From: Porticoccaceae bacterium
GTDB taxonomy: Bacteria > Pseudomonadota > Gammaproteobacteria > Pseudomonadales > Porticoccaceae
Assembly: GCA_018069525.1 (NCBI GenBank)
Contig: JAGPUQ010000021.1
Coordinates: 1 to 64,000, forward strand
DNA length: 64,000 nt
Direction of reading: 5' to 3'
The notes under the pieces are model-generated. The model ran no database searches. It saw only the letters and a list, made by a program, of their open reading frames with translations, and was not told the DNA's origin. Numbering within the stretch: the stretch's first letter is position 1; each line of letters begins with the position of its first letter. Position numbers and translations under genes: made by a program. Positions 19,570-32,288 of this stretch are shown here, one piece after another.

Positions 19570-21741
19570 GTGAAAAAATTGAATTCAGTAATAAAGAAAT
19601 TTCAGTATGGAAAGCATACCGTCACTTTGGAAACCGGCCGCATCGCGCGCCAGGCTACCGGTGCGGTACTGTGTAGCATGGATAATACCTCGGTACTGTG
19701 TACCGTAGTTGGTGCTCGGGAAGCTAAACCCGGTCAGCCGTTTTTTCCGCTGACCGTTAACTATCAAGAAAAAGCTTACGCAGCGGGTCGTATCCCCGGT
19801 GGTTTTTTCCGTCGTGAAGGCCGTCCGAACGAAAAAGAAACGCTGACCTGTCGTTTGATCGATCGCCCGATTCGTCCGCTGTTTCCCAACGGCTTTATGA
19901 ACGAAGTCCAGGTGATCACAACAGTGATGTCTGCCGACAAAAATGTCGATCCAGATATCGTTGCGATGATTGGCGCTTCCGCCGCATTGTCGATTTCCGG
20001 TATTCCTTTTAATGGCCCGGTTGGTGCAGCGCGCGTTGGCTATACCCCCGAAGACGGCTACATACTTAACCCTACCTACAGCGAGCTGGTCGATTCGAAG
20101 CTTGAGATGGTAGTTGCCGGTACCCGTGACGCAGTATTGATGGTGGAATCCGAAGCCGCAGAACTGTCCGAAGATTTAATGTTGGGTGCCGTACTTTACG
20201 CCCACCAGGAAATGCAGGCAGTGATTCAGGTAATTGACGAGTTGGTTCGCGATGCCGGTAAGCCCCGTTGGGATTGGCAGCCAGCTGTTGAAAACATGGA
20301 GCTGAAATCAGCCGTAGCAAGCCAAATTGGCGAGGATCTCGTTGCTGCTTATCAGGTGACTGAAAAGCAACAGCGCCAGGCCCGTTTGGGTGAGTTGCGC
20401 GACGACTGCGTTAAGGCGTTGGTCAATGACGAAGCCGGTATCAGTGCCGACGACGTTAGCAACGCCTTTAAAAAGCTTGAAAAAAATACCGTGCGCAGCC
20501 GCATTATTGCTGGTGAGCCGCGCATTGATGGTCGTAATACCCAAACCGTTCGTCCTATCGCGGTTGAAGTAGACGTACTGCCCAGTGCCCATGGTTCGTC
20601 ACTGTTTACACGTGGTGAAACCCAGTCCATCGTCGTTGCGACCCTCGGTTCACTGCGTGATGCGCAAATCATCGATGCGCTCGAAGGTACGCGCAGAGAT
20701 CCCTTTATGTTGCACTACAACTTCCCTCCGTTCTCGGTTGGTGAGTGTGGCCGCACCGGGTTTACCAGTCGTCGGGAAACCGGCCACGGTCGTTTGGCCC
20801 GCCGCGGTATCTCTGCAGTATTGCCGAACCAGGAAGACTTCCCTTACACCATTCGTATCGTGTCTGAAATTACTGAGTCCAACGGTTCTAGCTCCATGGC
20901 CTCGGTATGTGGCGCCAGCCTCGCGCTGATGGATGCCGGTGTACCTTTGACCACACCCGTTGCCGGTATCGCCATGGGTCTGGTAAAAGAAGACAACGGT
21001 TTTGCCGTACTCACCGATATTCTGGGTGATGAAGATCACCTCGGCGATATGGATTTCAAAGTGGCGGGTTCTGCTCGTGGTATTACCGCTTTGCAAATGG
21101 ATATTAAGATTGAAGGCATCACCGAAGAGATTATGGAAGAAGCCCTCAAGCAGGCACACAGTGCGCGCCTGCATATCCTTGGTGAAATGAACAAGGTCAT
21201 CGACAGCAGTCGCACCGATGTTGCTGAAAATGCACCGCGCTTTAAAACCTTGAAAATTGATCCGGACAAAATCCGCGATGTAATTGGTAAAGGCGGCGCA
21301 ACCATTCGCAGCTTGACCGAGCAAACCGGCGCGACCATTGATATCGAAGATGACGGTTCCATTCGTATCTACAGCGATGATAGAGAAAGTCTGGATCGTG
21401 CAGTCTTCCTTATCGAAGAAATTACCGCTGAAGCGGAAATTGGCCGTATCTACGACGGTACTGTTGCGCGCATTGTCGACTTTGGTGCTTTTGTTACCAT
21501 CATGCCGGGCACCGACGGTCTCTGTCATATCTCTCAAATCGCTGCAGAGCGCGTTGAGAAAGTGAACGATTACCTGAGCGAAGGCCAGCAAATTAAAGTC
21601 AAAGTGCTGGATGTCGACGCTCGCGGTCGTATCAAACTATCGATGAAAGAAGTTAGTGTTGAAGAGGGCGGTATCGCGCCTAAAGTCAGCGTTGAACCCG
21701 CAGCTGAACCAGTACCAGTAGCGGATGCCCCGCAAGACTAG
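19570..21741 (+). CDS. pnp: Polyribonucleotide nucleotidyltransferase (PNPase)
   Basis: 723 aa 3'-5' phosphorolytic exoribonuclease, part of the degradosome. Two RNase PH domains (about 5-235 and 315-545) are followed by a KH domain ([20 protein letters not shown]) and an S1 domain ([20 protein letters not shown]). The start is ambiguous: GTG at 19570, or TTG at 19579, whose product ([11 protein letters not shown]) fits the Pseudomonas N-terminus better and has GGTG in front. The C-terminal tail is Pro/Val-rich. Confidence 0.97.
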   Translation: MKKLNSVIKKFQYGKHTVTLETGRIARQATGAVLCSMDNTSVLCTVVGAREAKPGQPFFPLTVNYQEKAYAAGRIPGGFFRREGRPNEKETLTCRLIDRPIRPLFPNGFMNEVQVITTVMSADKNVDPDIVAMIGASAALSISGIPFNGPVGAARVGYTPEDGYILNPTYSELVDSKLEMVVAGTRDAVLMVESEAAELSEDLMLGAVLYAHQEMQAVIQVIDELVRDAGKPRWDWQPAVENMELKSAVASQIGEDLVAAYQVTEKQQRQARLGELRDDCVKALVNDEAGISADDVSNAFKKLEKNTVRSRIIAGEPRIDGRNTQTVRPIAVEVDVLPSAHGSSLFTRGETQSIVVATLGSLRDAQIIDALEGTRRDPFMLHYNFPPFSVGECGRTGFTSRRETGHGRLARRGISAVLPNQEDFPYTIRIVSEITESNGSSSMASVCGASLALMDAGVPLTTPVAGIAMGLVKEDNGFAVLTDILGDEDHLGDMDFKVAGSARGITALQMDIKIEGITEEIMEEALKQAHSARLHILGEMNKVIDSSRTDVAENAPRFKTLKIDPDKIRDVIGKGGATIRSLTEQTGATIDIEDDGSIRIYSDDRESLDRAVFLIEEITAEAEIGRIYDGTVARIVDFGAFVTIMPGTDGLCHISQIAAERVEKVNDYLSEGQQIKVKVLDVDARGRIKLSMKEVSVEEGGIAPKVSVEPAAEPVPVADAPQD

Positions 21742-21766
21742 GGTGTTTTTCGTTTAGTACAGTGTT

Positions 21767-21797
21767 AAAAAAACGGGGCAATTAGCCCCGTTTTTTT
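21767..21797 (+). terminator. Rho-independent terminator after pnp
   Basis: AAAAAAACGGGGC / GCCCCGTTTTTTT with loop AATTA. The A-run on the left also lets it serve the convergent transporter gene. Confidence 0.95.
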
Positions 21798-21845
21798 ATG
21801 CCTGATTTTTATGTATGGTTCTCATGCTTGTTTTTTGCAGCGTGT

Positions 21846-22718
21846 TCAAAGGGCGTCTGCGGAGACTCTGTTTTGTAAACGATTCGACAGTGCTACATAG
21901 ATCGCAAGAGTCGCCACCATCGTGACTCCATAGAGCGAGGGCACCATGGCAATTTTAGCGTTGTTGAGTAAAAAAGGGCTGATCGCAATGGTCACACCCA
22001 GGATCGCATTTTGTGCGCCTACCTCAATGGACAGGGTGCGGGTTTGTTTGGCGTTCAACTTAGCCAGTTTGCCCAAACTCAAGCCCAATAAAATACTTAA
22101 AACATTCAAGGTAATGGTCAAGGCTCCGAGTTGGAGAAAGTGCGTAAACCAGACGCCGTCGTTTTGCATAAATACGCCGATAATCACTAGCGGTAAAAAT
22201 ACCATGCAACCCCAGCGTACCCCGTGTCGCGCACGCTGGGCAAAGGCCGGTGCACGGCGAAAGATCACCATACCCAGACTCACCGGGATAATAGTGATGA
22301 CCATAATCTGAAGTGCTGTTTTTATAAGCGGCAAGGAAAGTTGAGTACTGCTATCACTGAAATACAACATACTCAGATTCATTGCGATGGGCAGGGTAAA
22401 CACCGTTACTAAACTGGAAATACTGGTCATGGTGACCGACAGCGCGACATCACCCCGTGCCAGTAGCGTAAATAAATTAGACAGCACACCGCCGGGGCAC
22501 AGCGTGAGGAGCATCACGCCCAAAGCAATTTCTCCTGTCAAGCCCAGGCTAGCGCAGAGCGTAAATCCGAGGAGAGGCAATAACAGCAGTTGGCCGAGCA
22601 GGCCAGCCAACGCAGCTTTGGGAATTTTAACCACGCGACGAAAATCATCGAGGGTGAGTCCCATGCCCATACCGAACATCAGCAGGATAAGTACGCCGGT
22701 TGCAATAGTGCTAATCAT
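21846..22718 (-). CDS. Bile acid:sodium symporter family (BASS) transporter
   Basis: 290 aa with 8-10 hydrophobic segments. The family signature is clear near the N-terminus (GMGLTLDDFRRV) and in LCPGGVLSNLFTLLARGDVALSV, which corresponds to the Na+-binding crossover region. BASS proteins import organic anions such as keto acids or steroid-like acids with sodium. The substrate is not deducible. Convergent with pnp and divergent from the amidase. Confidence 0.9.
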   Translation of the reverse strand: MISTIATGVLILLMFGMGMGLTLDDFRRVVKIPKAALAGLLGQLLLLPLLGFTLCASLGLTGEIALGVMLLTLCPGGVLSNLFTLLARGDVALSVTMTSISSLVTVFTLPIAMNLSMLYFSDSSTQLSLPLIKTALQIMVITIIPVSLGMVIFRRAPAFAQRARHGVRWGCMVFLPLVIIGVFMQNDGVWFTHFLQLGALTITLNVLSILLGLSLGKLAKLNAKQTRTLSIEVGAQNAILGVTIAISPFLLNNAKIAMVPSLYGVTMVATLAIYVALSNRLQNRVSADAL

Positions 22719-22903
22719 AGCGCGTTGCTACGATGATAATTTTTCTGGGGTAGTTGTTTCGACATGCTGAAGGCACTCCTTTTTATTTTATTGTATTGTA
22801 TGGGTATCAACGACAGTCGTTCGCTTTGCCCCAGTTTATTATAGGATGCTGGGGTATTCTATACTGGTCAGGTATGTTTTGAAGTCATACAAGGGAGATT
22901 TTA

Positions 22904-24295
22904 ATGACCGAATTACCACTCTATTTTGACGACGCATTATCTCTTGCTGAAAAGCTGCACAAAGGAGAGATAAGCTCGCTTAGCGTCACCGAAATGATGC
23001 TGTCGAGAATTAATACCACAGACATTGAGTTCGGTGCCTATACAACGATAACTGCAGAACTTGCTTTGCAGCAGGCTGAGCAAGCGGATAGGGAAATAAG
23101 CCGAGGGAAGATACGTTCGCCTTTACACGGTGTACCTATCGCCGTTAAAGACTTACTGGATACTAAAGGTATCTCAAGCTCGTACGGAATGCCGCTTTAC
23201 TCCGAGCACAAACCAACATCAGATGCGACAGTTGTTCGAAAACTTGCAGAAGCGGGCACAGTACTGTTGGGTAAAACCAAGTTAACCGAAGGTGCTTTTG
23301 TAAGGCACCATCCGGCTATCACTCCACCCGTTAATCCATGGAACCCAGAGTGCTGGGCCGGGGTTTCGTCATCCGGCTCAGGCGTAGCTACTGCGGCCGG
23401 ACTTTGCTATGCCAGTATCGGCACCGATACCGGCGGAAGTATTCGCTTTCCATCAGCATTGAACGGTCTCGTTGGGCTAAAACCTACCTGGGGGCGTGTC
23501 AGCCGTCATGGTGTTTTCCCCCTGGCCTATTCCCTGGATCACGTTGGGCCGATGACGAGGAGTGTCGGTGATGCGGCCGCAATGCTACACATTATTGCAG
23601 GTTTAGACGTGCTTGATGCCACCAGCAGCCCGAGAGAGCCGAGCGATTATTTAGGCAATCTTAATAAGGGAGTGTCGGGTCTGAGAATAGGGATTGATCA
23701 AAGTTACGTTGCCACTGATACCGACAGTGAATTGGTTGATGCCGTTAACGAAGTTGGGGATTGCCTCCAGAGACTGGGATGTAAACTGGTTGATATCACC
23801 ATTGCTTACGGCAACCTTTGCGATGGTTGGGCGCATACCGCCGCAGTCGAAGCGGCCCACGGCCACAGGGAGACTTTTCCGGAGCAAAGAGAAAAATATG
23901 GCTCGATTAAAGAGCTACTGGATTTTGGTCTGTCTACCAGTGCCGAATCTTACATGCAGATGGAAATGGCGCGGCGTGCTTTCAAAGCTCAGCTTGAGGC
24001 AACATTTCAGTCGATCGATATTATTTTGTGTCCATCCATGCCCGCATATGCGCCACCGAAGGAAGGCTCAGCGGAAATGGATCAGGTAGGACAGGGCTTG
24101 TCGGATATGTTGAAATTTACCGCGCCCTATAATTATTCAGGTAGCCCGACCTTATCCTTGCCATGGCGGCCCGGCAGCAAAAATATTCCCTTGGGTGTGC
24201 AGCTTATAGGCAGAGATTTCGAGGAGGGCGTTCTGCTGCAAGTGGGGAAAGCCATCGAACAACGTGCCACGCCAGCGATGCACCCTAAGCTGTAA
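22904..24295 (+). CDS. Amidase-signature family amidase
   Basis: 463 aa. The Ser-cisSer-Lys catalytic set is visible: Lys in AVKDLLDTKG (about 81), Ser in SSSGSGVATAAG (about 156), and Ser in TDTGGSIRFPSALNG (about 178). It hydrolyses an amide bond. There are no gatB/gatC genes or GatA-specific context, so it is probably catabolic, as in aryl- or alkyl-amidases, with unknown substrate. AAGGGAG precedes the start. Confidence 0.9.
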   Translation: MTELPLYFDDALSLAEKLHKGEISSLSVTEMMLSRINTTDIEFGAYTTITAELALQQAEQADREISRGKIRSPLHGVPIAVKDLLDTKGISSSYGMPLYSEHKPTSDATVVRKLAEAGTVLLGKTKLTEGAFVRHHPAITPPVNPWNPECWAGVSSSGSGVATAAGLCYASIGTDTGGSIRFPSALNGLVGLKPTWGRVSRHGVFPLAYSLDHVGPMTRSVGDAAAMLHIIAGLDVLDATSSPREPSDYLGNLNKGVSGLRIGIDQSYVATDTDSELVDAVNEVGDCLQRLGCKLVDITIAYGNLCDGWAHTAAVEAAHGHRETFPEQREKYGSIKELLDFGLSTSAESYMQMEMARRAFKAQLEATFQSIDIILCPSMPAYAPPKEGSAEMDQVGQGLSDMLKFTAPYNYSGSPTLSLPWRPGSKNIPLGVQLIGRDFEEGVLLQVGKAIEQRATPAMHPKL

Positions 24296-24325
24296 GCAGT
24301 ATATTGTTTCAGTGCTTCAAATTAT

Positions 24326-25849
24326 CTAGTCCGTTAACTTATATTCAGAAAAATCCGGCTGTTCCATTTCTTTATAGAAGCGGCTGGGGTGCCACGGATA
24401 CAGGTTGGGAATTCCAGTTTTGTCGATATACCAGCTAGCGCAGCCGCCCGTGGCCCAGGTGGTAGTGGTAACGGCTTCTGCCATGTCCCGGTTAAGGGAC
24501 TCAAAGACCTCAGGTTTTACCTCGATACTGGCGGATTGTTCCGCTTTCATTTTATCCAGACACTGGATCATATAACCGATCTGGGTTTCGGTAATGGAAA
24601 TTAACGACAAGTTGCCAACCGGCCCGGTAGGGCCTTCGAGCATCCAGAAGTTGGGGAAGTTCGGTATGGTCATTGCCCTATGGGCGCGAGGCGCGCCGTC
24701 CCATTGTTCGCTCAATTCGACATTATTTTCGCCGTACACCTTAGTGGGCAAAATAAATTCCGAGACTTTAAACCCGGTCGCGAGTACCAGCACATCCAGT
24801 TCGTGTAAGCGCCCGTCTTCGGTGCGTACACCTTCCGGTTCGATGGAGGTAATTCCAGTAGTGACCAGTTCGGCATTGTCGCGGCTAATGGCCGGATAAA
24901 AGTCAGAGCAAAAAATTAAGCGCTTACAGGTTGCCTTGTAATCGGGTGTCAGTTTGGCGCGAAGCTCTGGGTCGGGAACGGTCTCTTTGAGCATCTGTAG
25001 GCAGGCTTGCTCAATTTTTTGCTGTTCTTTGACATCCCCTATCGTCGCTTTCGCAAAGGTGGTCAGCATTAAGCGTTTGTAGAACCAGACAAGAAAAAGA
25101 TGAAGCGCTGGAAAGGCGCGCAGAATGGTTTTCCAGATGGGGCCATATTTTTTTTGCGGCAGTGGCGCTACCCAGTGGGGCGTGCGCTGGAATACCGACA
25201 TGTGGCCGACTTTTTTGGTGATCTCGCCAACGATTTGTGCCGATGTCGAGCCGGTGCCAATAATGCCTACTCTCTTGCCCTCCAGTGCTACGGAGTCATC
25301 CCAGCGGGTGGTGTGAAACATCGCGCCCTTAAAGGAGTCCAGGCCAGGGATATCGGGGTAGGCGGGGTGGTGGAGAATGCCGGTGGCAGAAATGACAAAA
25401 TCAAACGTTTGAGTGTCGTGGCCCGCGGCTTTTAATTGCCATGTTGGCCCGTGGTAAGTTAGTTCGGTGACCGGGCTGTTTAATTTAACCGCCGACATGA
25501 CGTCGTATTTTTCAGCAACATGATCAATATATTTGAGAATTTCTGCTCCATACGAGAAGCGGTGAGACCAATTGGCACTGGGTTCGAAAGAGTAGGAATA
25601 CCAGTAGGATGGCACATCGCACGATAAGCCGGGATAGTGATTGTCTCGCCAGGTACCCCCGATTCTCTCGGCCTTTTCGTAGACCGTGACGTCGGTATAA
25701 CCCGCATCGCGCAATTTAATAACTGCACCAATCCCGGACAAGCCAGCGCCAACAATCGCGATACGCGGGGTGCGGCCTTCTTTAGCCCAGCACGAAGTTA
25801 AATCAGCCATGTTTCGAGTGATGTTCTCGGTTCCACTGTGATCGTTCAT
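24326..25849 (-). CDS. Flavin-containing (Baeyer-Villiger-type) monooxygenase
   Basis: 507 aa. The FAD motif is GAGLSGIG (34-41) with GGTWRDNHYPGLSCDVPS. The fingerprint FKGAMFHTTRWD is of the Baeyer-Villiger type, and the NADPH motif is GTGSTS. CKRLIFCSDFYPAISRDN matches the catalytic-Arg region of the subgroup that acts on alicyclic and aryl ketones. It lies 45 bp downstream of the FadH-like gene on the same strand, so the two are probably one operon. Substrate unknown. Confidence 0.88.
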   Translation of the reverse strand: MNDHSGTENITRNMADLTSCWAKEGRTPRIAIVGAGLSGIGAVIKLRDAGYTDVTVYEKAERIGGTWRDNHYPGLSCDVPSYWYSYSFEPSANWSHRFSYGAEILKYIDHVAEKYDVMSAVKLNSPVTELTYHGPTWQLKAAGHDTQTFDFVISATGILHHPAYPDIPGLDSFKGAMFHTTRWDDSVALEGKRVGIIGTGSTSAQIVGEITKKVGHMSVFQRTPHWVAPLPQKKYGPIWKTILRAFPALHLFLVWFYKRLMLTTFAKATIGDVKEQQKIEQACLQMLKETVPDPELRAKLTPDYKATCKRLIFCSDFYPAISRDNAELVTTGITSIEPEGVRTEDGRLHELDVLVLATGFKVSEFILPTKVYGENNVELSEQWDGAPRAHRAMTIPNFPNFWMLEGPTGPVGNLSLISITETQIGYMIQCLDKMKAEQSASIEVKPEVFESLNRDMAEAVTTTTWATGGCASWYIDKTGIPNLYPWHPSRFYKEMEQPDFSEYKLTD

Positions 25850-25894
25850 GGGTATCCCTCTAGTTTAGATGTTCTGTGTGGAGTTTAGCGCATA

Positions 25895-27949
<2,055 letters not shown>

Positions 27950-28128
27950 TTAATATTTTGCTAAGCATGAAGCGTGCTTTAGACGGTTAATCATAACCGT
28001 AGAGCGCTGGATTGGCTAATGCCTGATTCACAATTGTGGGGTCTGTTTCGGAGCTATTAGGAAATAGGACTTCGAGTTCGGCGAATCGAAAATACTTAAA
28101 GCGAAAATGGTCAAAGCCACGAGCTTGT

Positions 28129-29058
28129 TTAGAGAGTTTTGAGCTTTTTCGTGCTACAGGAATTCTCGGCAAGAAAATCCAGCAGGATTTGTCGATTTTC
28201 GTTTTGATTGTTCTTGTATTGATTGTTTTGGTTAAAGGTTGCGGTATGACGGCCCTGGCTGGCAACTCGTTGATGAGGGCCTGAGTGCGCTGTAACCAGG
28301 GTGTCGAGGTTAGCGAAAGGTATTATCTGGTCATCCCGGCTATGGAAAAATAATATGGGTAGCGTGTTGAGTTGAGGTAGGGCATCGAGAGGGTCGTAGG
28401 CTCCCGGCACACTCCACGACACCGGGTATTGCAGCGGCCAGATCAGCCAGGATTGTTTGGCAACGTAGCGAGTCATGGTTCGGTAGCGGGTAAAGGCGGC
28501 ATCCGATACCAGGCCGCAGAGTTTGGGGTTATTCAAATTCCGGGTCGCCCCGTGCAGCATTAAGCTGGCGCCGATACTTTGCCCGAGTATGAACAAATCT
28601 TGATCCGCGGTTTCCGGGGCTTCACTAAGCCAGGTGATAGCCGCATCAATATCGAAAAAAACGTCGGGTAATTTTGCTTTGCCCTTTGATAAGCCAAAGC
28701 CGCGATAGTCGAGCAGCAACACCTGATATCCGGCGGCGGGTAACCAGCGCACATTGTGGATGTGGGTGCTGATGTTTTCCGCGTTGCCGTGTAAAAATAG
28801 AATGCTGCCTTTGGGCGTACCGACGCTGGGTAAAAACCAGGCATGTAACTGTGTGCCGTCGGCGGCACTCAGTTCTATGTCTCGATAGGCCAGGCCCAGG
28901 TTATCGGGAGTTTGTAGATGCTCACGCTGGGGGAAGAAAAATAATCCGCTGCAAGCACCGAGAGTACTAACAAAAATTAGCGCGAGCAGTGCTTTGCCAG
29001 CTCGCTCTAATTTACTTGCTCGCCCTGATTTACGATACATGGACTTTATAAAGTGCAT
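28129..29058 (-). CDS. Lipoprotein alpha/beta hydrolase
   Basis: 309 aa. An N-terminal signal ends in lipobox LGAC (about 33-36), so it is probably outer-membrane or periplasmic. The core is alpha/beta-hydrolase: oxyanion-region LFLHGNAEN, nucleophile motif GQSIGAS, Asp in SRDDQIIP and His in GRHTATFN. Such proteins resemble BEM46/YfhR-like hydrolases. The C-terminus (about 275-300) is Asn/Gln-rich. It lies 11 bp after the DapA-like gene, probably co-transcribed. Substrate unknown. Confidence 0.82.
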   Translation of the reverse strand: MHFIKSMYRKSGRASKLERAGKALLALIFVSTLGACSGLFFFPQREHLQTPDNLGLAYRDIELSAADGTQLHAWFLPSVGTPKGSILFLHGNAENISTHIHNVRWLPAAGYQVLLLDYRGFGLSKGKAKLPDVFFDIDAAITWLSEAPETADQDLFILGQSIGASLMLHGATRNLNNPKLCGLVSDAAFTRYRTMTRYVAKQSWLIWPLQYPVSWSVPGAYDPLDALPQLNTLPILFFHSRDDQIIPFANLDTLVTAHSGPHQRVASQGRHTATFNQNNQYKNNQNENRQILLDFLAENSCSTKKLKTL

Positions 29059-29069
29059 GTAAAGTAAGC

Positions 29070-30038
29070 TTAAATAATACCTGCTTCAAGCAATTTACCG
29101 CGTAGCCATTCCCGACCTTTATCATCAATGGCTTTGACTGGAGGTAAAATACCACCCGCTTTTAAACCGATCATCTCGAACCAGGCCTTCATATAGGGTA
29201 TCGCAGAGGCATAAGAACCGGTATTAATAATCCAGGTGACCATAATTTCTTCAAACAAAGCACCGGCGGGACGAACCAATAACCATTTTTCTCTGGCTGC
29301 ATCAAAATCACCGGCAATGGCCAGGTCGAAATAGGCTTTCATATTGGCGCGTTGCTTACCGAAGGCGATATAGCAAAAATTGGCCCACATCACCTGGCCG
29401 CCAACCCGTAAATCATCGAGTACGAAGTATTCGAGGGGTTCAGAAATAACGATGTCCTTACGCATGGCATTGCGTACTCTTGCGGTATCCCCCTGAATAA
29501 TCGAGCCTTGCTTCATGCCCACCACGGTATCCAAATCGCTAATCCGTTTCATCAGGTCGATGCCCATCAGCTTGCCTGCCACCGGCGTGCGATACAGCAT
29601 AATGGCGAGGTCTGAGTGATCGGCCATGTATTTAAAGTATTCGTAAATTTCATCGTCGGATTTGAGTTGGAAGGGCGGGTTCATCACTTCAGCGCCCTCA
29701 AAACCGATGTCCTGGAGTCGATCCATTTTCTCCAGAGCTTGATGCACACTGTGATCTAGAATGATGGTCCAGAGTTTCATTCGCCCTTTATTCGCATCGG
29801 CAATAATTTCGTGATACCGAATCCAGTCAGACAATTTCAGGTTCCAGCCTTCGGCAACATTACCGCCGACCACCAGCCCCGGAATTCCCATCTCTACATA
29901 GGCTTCGATATTTTCGCGGATGCCGGCCTCATCGAGACTAAGGTCTGGATTGAATGGAGTAATAGGACACTCGTAAAAACCTTTCAGGTTTTCGCATGCC
30001 CAGGATTTTGCTTCGGCTTTAGTAAATTCCAGCGCCAT
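29070..30038 (-). CDS. Dihydrodipicolinate synthase (DapA/NAL) superfamily aldolase
   Basis: 322 aa. Class I aldolase barrel: the N-terminal GFYECPITPFNPDLSLDE resembles DapA. Schiff-base Lys is in VVGMKQGS and the catalytic Tyr in IMLYRTP. The GNVAEGWNL segment replaces the usual GTTGE loop, so it is unlikely to be the lysine-pathway enzyme. Relatives act on pyruvate-type or hydratase-aldolase substrates in catabolism. It forms a two-gene unit with the lipoprotein hydrolase. Confidence 0.85.
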   Translation of the reverse strand: MALEFTKAEAKSWACENLKGFYECPITPFNPDLSLDEAGIRENIEAYVEMGIPGLVVGGNVAEGWNLKLSDWIRYHEIIADANKGRMKLWTIILDHSVHQALEKMDRLQDIGFEGAEVMNPPFQLKSDDEIYEYFKYMADHSDLAIMLYRTPVAGKLMGIDLMKRISDLDTVVGMKQGSIIQGDTARVRNAMRKDIVISEPLEYFVLDDLRVGGQVMWANFCYIAFGKQRANMKAYFDLAIAGDFDAAREKWLLVRPAGALFEEIMVTWIINTGSYASAIPYMKAWFEMIGLKAGGILPPVKAIDDKGREWLRGKLLEAGII

Positions 30039-30225
30039 GATATTAGTTATCCGATGTTTAAAGATGAGGAAGAATAACTAGCCTTTCTCTAAAAGTCGAT
30101 AACTATGGTGCCTGGTTTTTTATTTATTAGCGGCGCTTTATCTGGCAGCGCCCCCCTATCGGGCCGCAGCACCTTGTTTGGTAACAGTGTATTGGCAGCA
30201 GTTTTTTTGGACGTCGCACCGAAAG

Positions 30226-32142
30226 TTATCTGAAAAAGAAGTGGTAGCCCAGCGATAATTCGGTGGCACTGTCGGCTTCGAACCAGCGACGACCTGCCGA
30301 CAGGCGCAGTGCATGATTTACATCCAGTACGATATTTTGTTCCAGCTTAAATTCAAGCCGTTGTTCGCCACCGCTAAATTCCAGACCCGAGGCGGTGATA
30401 AGTCCATTGCCCATGCGCGTACTGTAGAGCCAACCGAGTTGTGGGCCGAGAGCTATTTCCGCCACGACATCAAAATCCCGATTGTGTTCGAGGCGTCCCA
30501 TCAGTAGAGCAAACAAAGTGGTGTTGTTGAGATCGAAGGCATAGCCGCCACCGCCCGTCACATGGGTGGCGAGTGGCCTACCCTGTGCCGTGTCTACCCG
30601 CTCCAGGCCGCCGTAAACGCGCCAGGATAACTGGTCGAAAAAAGTATTTTTGGGTGTCAGTGACACAATATCAACGACATCCAGGCGTTCCAGTTTGACG
30701 GAGCCGTCGTCGTAGCGGCGAAGAGCACCGTTACCCATATTGATTTGTGCTCCGGGCAGGAAGCCGTAACTGTTATCGAGCAGACTGTGATAGGCCATGC
30801 GAAACTCGAGCTCGCTGTAGTTGCGATCGTCGTCGCGACCTATACGAATTCCGAGCCTTTTGCTCTGGTGCCCTTTTTCTGGAGAGGTCGGCGGTGAAAT
30901 AATTTGTGGGTCTTGTATCGGATACTTACTCAGTTTTTCGAGTAAAGCGAGGCTTTGTTTAGCAGCCTGTTGATCGCGAGCTTTCTTGGTTTGTTGGTAC
31001 CGCAGCGCCTGATATGCGGTATTCAAGACCTGGTATTGTTGATTTTCCGGGAGTATTTGAAAATTTTGTTCTGTTGTCGGCTCGAGATTTTCCCGTAAGC
31101 TGCCAACCAGTGGATGCAGGCGCCTTGGTAGTTCTGCTAGCTGATGTTTAAGTTTGGTTGCCAGTGCTGGTCGGTAAGCGCTCGCGGCCATAAAGCCACC
31201 GTGTTTAATTGCGCGGATGGTGTCGATGGGAATGGCCGACATAATAAATTCGTCGGTCAATTCGGCCGAGGGGCGCGCTATTTCAAGTAACTCTAAGAGG
31301 CGATAGGAGCAGTTTTCGGTGAAGAAAAAATAATCAAAATTAATATCTTTGAGTTCCCATAAATGCGTGACCAGTCGCTCCGTTTCCTGCGGGCTCAAGT
31401 TAAGAGGGTATTCCCAGATATCACGATTTTCGATGCGATTGTAAGTCTGAATTTTTTTGAAGTAGGGTTCTACAATAAACTGGCCGGGGTATCCTCCAGT
31501 GAGTCCTCGGTAAGCGTAGAGCATGGAGTTATCGCTGGCGGGGACGTTGGCTCCAAAATTGACGCCGTAGGAGAGCCAGTCCGATGACTGCTGTTCGCCG
31601 CGGTCCGTAGCAACGACTGGATCCAGTCTCAACAAAGTATGGCCGAACATGGAGGAGGGGCTGTTGAGATGATGCGCCGGGAAAATCAGCATCACGCTGT
31701 TGGCCTGCACCATTTCACTCCATTCCTTATACAATTTGCAGTTAAGTTGTGGAAGCTTTGATCGATCAATAGCCAGGTGTTTGCTGAGCCAATTGAGTCG
31801 CGCAGGAAAGCGACATTGCGCATGTTCATCGCCGCTGTGGCCGGGTTGGAATAGACTATCTAAGGTTGCAGTAAGCTCTGCTCGAGGATCAGTGCTACCG
31901 TTATCGGATAGGAAAAAAATATTATCGTCTACAAAGCTCGAGTAGGTTTTATGTTGTCTCGGTAGCAATTTTCTTTTTAAAGGTTTGTAGTGGAGTAGCT
32001 TGATCCAGTCTTGATGCAACCAGAGTTGTCGTTGCTCTACCTGGGCTTGTAGCTCAAGGACGTATTGGGTGCTGTCCGCTCCGTAGCTCCTGACGGTGCC
32101 CAGACAGATGACTATTGCAATCAGGACATACCCTGTTCTCAT
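30226..32142 (-). CDS. DUF4105 (Lnb-like) exported protein
   Basis: 638 aa from the ATG at 32142, set by an AAGGA site and a signal peptide starting MRTGYVLIAIVICLG. The DUF4105 region (about 110-330) includes NSPSSMFGHTLLRL and FFTENCSYRLLELLEIARP, which carries the conserved Cys of the NlpC/P60-related fold. The C-terminal third is predicted beta-strand rich and ends in Phe-Arg (FFFR), suggesting an outer-membrane barrel. An upstream start at 32187 would hide the signal peptide. Function unknown; Lnb-type peptidase or amidase activity is only inferred. Confidence 0.82.
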   Translation of the reverse strand: MRTGYVLIAIVICLGTVRSYGADSTQYVLELQAQVEQRQLWLHQDWIKLLHYKPLKRKLLPRQHKTYSSFVDDNIFFLSDNGSTDPRAELTATLDSLFQPGHSGDEHAQCRFPARLNWLSKHLAIDRSKLPQLNCKLYKEWSEMVQANSVMLIFPAHHLNSPSSMFGHTLLRLDPVVATDRGEQQSSDWLSYGVNFGANVPASDNSMLYAYRGLTGGYPGQFIVEPYFKKIQTYNRIENRDIWEYPLNLSPQETERLVTHLWELKDINFDYFFFTENCSYRLLELLEIARPSAELTDEFIMSAIPIDTIRAIKHGGFMAASAYRPALATKLKHQLAELPRRLHPLVGSLRENLEPTTEQNFQILPENQQYQVLNTAYQALRYQQTKKARDQQAAKQSLALLEKLSKYPIQDPQIISPPTSPEKGHQSKRLGIRIGRDDDRNYSELEFRMAYHSLLDNSYGFLPGAQINMGNGALRRYDDGSVKLERLDVVDIVSLTPKNTFFDQLSWRVYGGLERVDTAQGRPLATHVTGGGGYAFDLNNTTLFALLMGRLEHNRDFDVVAEIALGPQLGWLYSTRMGNGLITASGLEFSGGEQRLEFKLEQNIVLDVNHALRLSAGRRWFEADSATELSLGYHFFFR

Positions 32143-32233
32143 TCGTACTTCCTTGAGGTATATTTTAAGACTATATTTTAAGATCATATTTTACGTTAAG
32201 GCGTCGATAAGGACTTCGAGTGGCAGACGCAAA

Positions 32234-32268
32234 AAAACACCCTGTACAGCTAAGGTACAGGGTGTTTT
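32234..32268 (-). terminator. Rho-independent terminator of the DUF3015 gene
   Basis: Perfect 14-bp stem AAAACACCCTGTAC / GTACAGGGTGTTTT with loop AGCTAAG. On the minus strand it is followed by a run of T. It lies just past the DUF3015 stop. Confidence 0.95.
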
Positions 32269-32288
32269 AGTTGAGCTGGTCGGGAACC

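Noticed and set aside
22904-24295. Amidase as GatA subunit of tRNA amidotransferase
   Set aside because: No gatB or gatC neighbour, and the N-terminal region does not look GatA-specific.
30132-30152. GGCGCT/AGCGCC hairpin between the DapA-like and DUF4105 genes as a terminator
   Set aside because: No T-run follows on either strand in the needed direction.
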